NCBI GenBank assembly: GCA_017592775.1
Contig: JAGFNJ010000009.1
Coordinates: forward strand, 1-64,000
Direction: 5' to 3'
From: Candidatus Accumulibacter conexus
GTDB lineage: Bacteria; Pseudomonadota; Gammaproteobacteria; Burkholderiales; Rhodocyclaceae
Length of the DNA stretch: 64,000 nucleotides
In this document: piece after piece, positions 60,664 to 64,000 of the stretch
Position numbering within the stretch: position 1 is the first letter of the stretch
Layout: every line of letters begins with the position of its first letter
The notes under the pieces: model-generated
The model's input: only the letters and a program-made list of their open reading frames with translations
What the model was told of the DNA's origin: nothing
The model's database searches: none
Translations under genes and position numbers: made by a program

Positions 60664-62501
60664 TGGGCTCCTTCTGCGGCGCTGACTTCGTCTTCGGTAG
60701 CGGCGGACAGCCAGCGGGCGAGAATCAGTTCATCGGCGAGGCGCAGCAGGCCGGTGGCGTCGGTTGCTGACGAAAAGGCGTCGCCGGCGAGTGTCGCGCG
60801 CCGCTTGTCGAGTTCCTCGCGCAGGGCCTGGTTGATCTTCTCGGCACCGCCACCCCGGCGCGCGCGGTCGAGCAGCCGGCGGAACTCGCCTTCGGCGACG
60901 CCGCTGCTGGCGCCGGTCGCCCGGCAGTGCAGCGCGATCGCTCGCGTGTCGTAGGCGAGGCGACCGGGCAGGTGCCGCTGCGTGTAGGCGGCCTGCCATG
61001 CGGCGAGCGCCGCGCGGCCGGCGAGGTCGTCGAAACGCAGTCGGAGACCGATTTCGTGCCCGGAGCGAATGTGCAGCTTGAGACCGAGGGCATTGCCCTG
61101 CGCCGGCGAGCCGGCCTCGCCCTTGGCGAACTTCTCGGCGGCAGCGGCGCGCTGACGGATGACGCCGAGCGGCTCGAGGACGTGGCAGATCGCTGCGCCG
61201 ACGCGCAGCGTCGGGCGGGCGTCTTCGGCCTTGACGAGATCGGCGACGACCGCGGCCATCGCGGTCGTGAAGGCCTCGTGCAGGGCGAAGGCGCTGTCGA
61301 CGAGGGCGGCGAGCGGCAGGAAGACGGTGAGATCCTCGCCTCCGGCGAAGACGCACTGGCCGCCGAAGTCGCGGGCCAACTGCGGCACACGGTCGGCGAA
61401 GGCAGCGACGGCGTCCGAGACCCGCTGGTGATCGGCCGCGGATTGCGACTGGTCGACGAAGCGCCCCATGCGGTCTCCGTCGGCGATCAGCAGCACGCCG
61501 TAGGGGCAGGGCCGGCCGTAGCGCTTCCACAGCGGCCGGAGCACTTTGCCGAGATCGGCGAGCGCCGTGATTGCGGCGGCGTTCCCTTGGCAGTCGCGCG
61601 CGGCGATGTCGTAGCGTTCGGAAAACAGCAGGCCGCCGTCGTAGGGAAAGATCCCGGCGCCGCCGCTGCCGCTGCTGCGCGTCGCCAGAGTGACGTCGTC
61701 ACTGACGAGTCTTTCGTAGGCGCCAGCGAGTTCGCGACGCTTTTCCGCATCGAGCTTCTTCAGCCAGCCATCGGCGGCGAAGCGGCTCAGGGCCGTGAAG
61801 CGCTCGGTTCGCCCGACGACGCGCTTGATGCAGCCGAGTGCGTCGAGCTGCTCGCCGCGGCTGAGGCCGAAACGGGCGGGGAACGGCTGCCGATCCCTGG
61901 GCAACACCGATTCGCGGAGGCCGTCGAACGAGCATTTCGGGACGCCAGCGCCCTTGTCGGCAGCGTCAGTCGCGAACATCGGTGCGAAGTCACGCGTGTT
62001 CTTGCGCGCGGCAAGCGCCTGCTTGAGGTGGTCGTAGGCGACGCGGTACGGGGGGCGGCCTCCCTCGCCAGCAGCGGGGATCGCTGCCCAGGCGGCATAG
62101 GCCTCGATGGCGTCGGCGACCTGGCTCTTCCACAAGTCGTTGCGCAGCGCGACACCGGCTCCTTGCCAGTCCAGCATCGCGGTGTCGGCAAAGCTGGCCA
62201 GGCGATCGCGCGCTGCCTGCTTGACCGCACTGGCAATGGCGCGGATCGCCTCCTCGTCGACGCCGTCGATGCGTGCCAGCAGGATGTTGGAGAGGTTGCT
62301 GTCCTGTTGCGGGTTTTCCCGCTGCACGCGCGACGCGAGCGGGTAGATGAGCTCCGCCCGCTGGTCGATCATCTTCGCGGCCGCGGCGCGCACCAGTTCG
62401 GAAAGGATGTAGCTGCCCGCCCAGAGGTCGCGACTGCGCCGCGCCGCGGCGATGAATCCCTGTACCGGGCCGAGGGAAATTTCGAGGAGCCAGGAATTCA
62501 T
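60660..62501 (-). CDS. cas10: Cas10/Cmr2 without HD domain
   Basis: A 613-residue large subunit. It starts directly with LEISLGPVQGFIAAARRSRD and LWAGSYILSELV, the beginning of the first palm region, so the N-terminal HD single-strand DNase domain of longer Cmr2 proteins is missing. The second palm domain has LLIADGDRMGRFVDQ (DGD 341-343) and the cyclase motif as VFAGGEDLTVF (GGED 387-390) instead of GGDD. A nearby CARF protein and ring nuclease imply that cyclic-oligoadenylate synthesis still occurs. It overlaps both cmr1 and cmr3 by 4 nt. Confidence 0.93.
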   Translation of the reverse strand: MNSWLLEISLGPVQGFIAAARRSRDLWAGSYILSELVRAAAAKMIDQRAELIYPLASRVQRENPQQDSNLSNILLARIDGVDEEAIRAIASAVKQAARDRLASFADTAMLDWQGAGVALRNDLWKSQVADAIEAYAAWAAIPAAGEGGRPPYRVAYDHLKQALAARKNTRDFAPMFATDAADKGAGVPKCSFDGLRESVLPRDRQPFPARFGLSRGEQLDALGCIKRVVGRTERFTALSRFAADGWLKKLDAEKRRELAGAYERLVSDDVTLATRSSGSGGAGIFPYDGGLLFSERYDIAARDCQGNAAAITALADLGKVLRPLWKRYGRPCPYGVLLIADGDRMGRFVDQSQSAADHQRVSDAVAAFADRVPQLARDFGGQCVFAGGEDLTVFLPLAALVDSAFALHEAFTTAMAAVVADLVKAEDARPTLRVGAAICHVLEPLGVIRQRAAAAEKFAKGEAGSPAQGNALGLKLHIRSGHEIGLRLRFDDLAGRAALAAWQAAYTQRHLPGRLAYDTRAIALHCRATGASSGVAEGEFRRLLDRARRGGGAEKINQALREELDKRRATLAGDAFSSATDATGLLRLADELILARWLSAATEDEVSAAEGAQ

Positions 62502-64000
62502 TGCTTTTCCTCCACACGCAACAGGTCCTTGCCCTTGACCACCGCCACGGCGCGAAAGAAGCCACTGGCAATCCTTTTCCTGGCTGCTGGCGAAAGGCCG
62601 CTCCAGATCTCCTGGCCTTTTTCCTGTATCGCCGTTGCCGTGCGGTTGTTCGGCCCGGTGGCTTCGACGCTCCCGTTACGCTGGTTGTACTTGATCTGTG
62701 CTTTCTCCCACGTCTCCTCTTGCAGCGGCGCGGACATCACAGCGGTCGGAGCGACTCCCGGGGGCGGCGTGAAGTAGGCGACAAGTGCAGCCAAGGGGTC
62801 GGATCCGCGCCCGGCCAGGGGTTTGATCAGCTCGCTCTTCCCTTGCCTCGCACTTTCGCCGGACGGCCACCACTCGCCCGGTCGAAGCAGCTGAGGAAGT
62901 CCGGCGTTTCGTCCTCTTCCGGAATTGCGCAGTTCGATTCCCATGCTCCAGACGTGATCGGACGGGAGGCTGAGGATCGCGGGATGCCACTTTCCCTGTG
63001 ACGCTGGATACGGACGAATGATCAGCGGCGATGCCATGCGGTCGTGCCTTTGCTCGCCGGTCAGTGGCGCCAACTCGCTATCGGTCGGGTCATCGTTGTC
63101 CTTGAAATGGAAGATGATGGGCAGACCAAACGCAGCCCTGGGAAAGAGGTTTCCGGCGGCATGGGTTGGCTGATGACGAGCGGAAGGGCTGCTCACCATG
63201 CGCCGAATGGCGTCAGGCTCGGGCCAGAGGCTGCGCCCCGCGGGGCTGCGCGAGTCACGCGCAGGGCCATTGCGTCCGATCCCCTGGCCCTGCCGGAATG
63301 AACGGAGTGCATCTACGGCCAGCTTCCAGGCCCCAGTCGCCGAGGCTTCGGGCGCCTTGAGCGTGAGCCGCAGTCCAGCCTGCTCGACCTCTGCTGCCGA
63401 GACGTAGGCAAAGGATCCGGGGCTGACCGACGTGATCTCTAGCGCGCCAAGGCCCCGGCGAGTGCGCGCGCCGACGCCGCCAAAGCTTGCCCACCAACGA
63501 ACCGCCTCGTCCACACCATGGACCAACTCGTGACGCTGCGCGGCCTCGCGAGGGAGATCCCGGAAAGCCAGCCGCAGGGTCCACGTGAGCCCCTCTCGAG
63601 CCACCGAGCGCGGATTGTCCTTGATCTGACCGCGCTCGACCTTGCCCTGCGCCGGGAACAGCGCATAGGCCTGAGCCCACTCCTTCCACTCCAGCGTAGC
63701 CCGGTGACCAGCGTCGCCGCGCGGGTAATGTCCAACCGCTTCAGGTACAGGCAGCGACCAGTTCTCCACTGTGATCAGCACCTTGCTGGCAGCGAGATCA
63801 CCGTCGCCAAGTCCACCCCAGACCGCCCTTTCGGCCGCGAAAAGGGTGCGGCTGTCGAGATGACGATGGAGCAAGCGCCACCAGTACCGCAGTTGTCCGC
63901 GGATCGCCGTCGCGCGGATCGGCATGTCGCGATCGACTTCGCCGGGGATGACGCCGCCGCCGTACATCGGCGTCACCAGCCGGCAGGTGTAGCGGCGCCA
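62498..64000 (-). CDS. cmr1: Cmr1, partial (runs off the right edge)
   Basis: RAMP subunit that binds the crRNA 3' region. The frame is open to the last base of the window, which encodes RRYTCRLVTPMYGGGVIPGE; the true start lies beyond it. ATAIRGQLRYWWRLLHRHLD is the Cmr1 signature and WWASFGGVGARTRRGLGALE the glycine-rich loop. At least 500 residues are present, within the family's range. The gene overlaps cas10 by 4 nt and is the first visible gene of the cmr operon. Confidence 0.93.
   Translation of the reverse strand, partial: WRRYTCRLVTPMYGGGVIPGEVDRDMPIRATAIRGQLRYWWRLLHRHLDSRTLFAAERAVWGGLGDGDLAASKVLITVENWSLPVPEAVGHYPRGDAGHRATLEWKEWAQAYALFPAQGKVERGQIKDNPRSVAREGLTWTLRLAFRDLPREAAQRHELVHGVDEAVRWWASFGGVGARTRRGLGALEITSVSPGSFAYVSAAEVEQAGLRLTLKAPEASATGAWKLAVDALRSFRQGQGIGRNGPARDSRSPAGRSLWPEPDAIRRMVSSPSARHQPTHAAGNLFPRAAFGLPIIFHFKDNDDPTDSELAPLTGEQRHDRMASPLIIRPYPASQGKWHPAILSLPSDHVWSMGIELRNSGRGRNAGLPQLLRPGEWWPSGESARQGKSELIKPLAGRGSDPLAALVAYFTPPPGVAPTAVMSAPLQEETWEKAQIKYNQRNGSVEATGPNNRTATAIQEKGQEIWSGLSPAARKRIASGFFRAVAVVKGKDLLRVEEKQ

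Noticed and set aside
60927..62777. Plus-strand open frame of 616 codons opposite cas10
   Set aside because: Antisense shadow of the Cas10 gene, which has all family motifs.

Overview
The window is GC-rich, densely coded and looks chromosomal. An exosortase-B (XrtB) exopolysaccharide locus of the epsA/epsB/epsD-epsI/epsL type, a PEP-CTERM protein and the codon use point to a betaproteobacterium, plausibly Rhodocyclales close to 'Candidatus Accumulibacter'. That placement is inference; no rRNA or tRNA gene is present to confirm it.

Layout. (a) 1-3.4 kb, minus strand: a CaCA-type cation exchanger followed by a Mrp antiporter subunit A whose 3' end is replaced by unrelated sequence at about position 125. 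(b) 3.9-36.6 kb: a large extracellular polysaccharide locus. The export/assembly core epsL-epsD-epsE-epsF-epsG-xrtB-epsI is followed by a deacetylase, a nucleotidyltransferase/kinase fusion, two flippases, an O-antigen-ligase/polymerase-like protein, a parallel beta-helix protein, four glycosyltransferases, a methyltransferase, an acetyltransferase, a sulfatase-like enzyme and an acyltransferase. Then come a PEP-CTERM protein (candidate XrtB substrate), the LuxR-type regulator epsA, the initiating undecaprenyl-phosphate sugar transferase, a lytic transglycosylase and another methyltransferase. (c) 37-47 kb: housekeeping and catabolic genes (aldehyde dehydrogenase, Tat protein plus GMC oxidoreductase, lipase-like hydrolase, MBL hydrolase, CurA-like reductase, acyl-CoA dehydrogenase). 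(d) 47-49.2 kb: a mosaic of toxin-antitoxin genes (orphan Phd, DUF4258, intact HicBA), partial duplications and a chimeric cas2 remnant. (e) 49.3-64 kb: a type III-B (Cmr) CRISPR-Cas locus, with all cas genes on the minus strand.

The CRISPR locus is the most interesting part. It has cmr1 (running off the right edge), a Cas10 without an HD nuclease domain and with GGED instead of GGDD, cmr3, cmr4, cmr5 and cmr6. A two-helix membrane CARF protein and a DUF1874/Crn2-type ring nuclease follow, each coupled to the gene before it by a 4-nt overlap. Beyond a conserved gene of unknown function lies an array of 29 repeats and 28 spacers, then a reverse transcriptase-Cas1 fusion and two different, translationally coupled cas2 genes. 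One spacer reads like the 5' part of a tRNA-Leu gene. No cas6 is visible. The expected logic is RNA-capable spacer acquisition by RT-Cas1-Cas2, target-RNA recognition by Cmr, cyclic-oligoadenylate signalling to a membrane effector, and signal shut-off by the ring nuclease.
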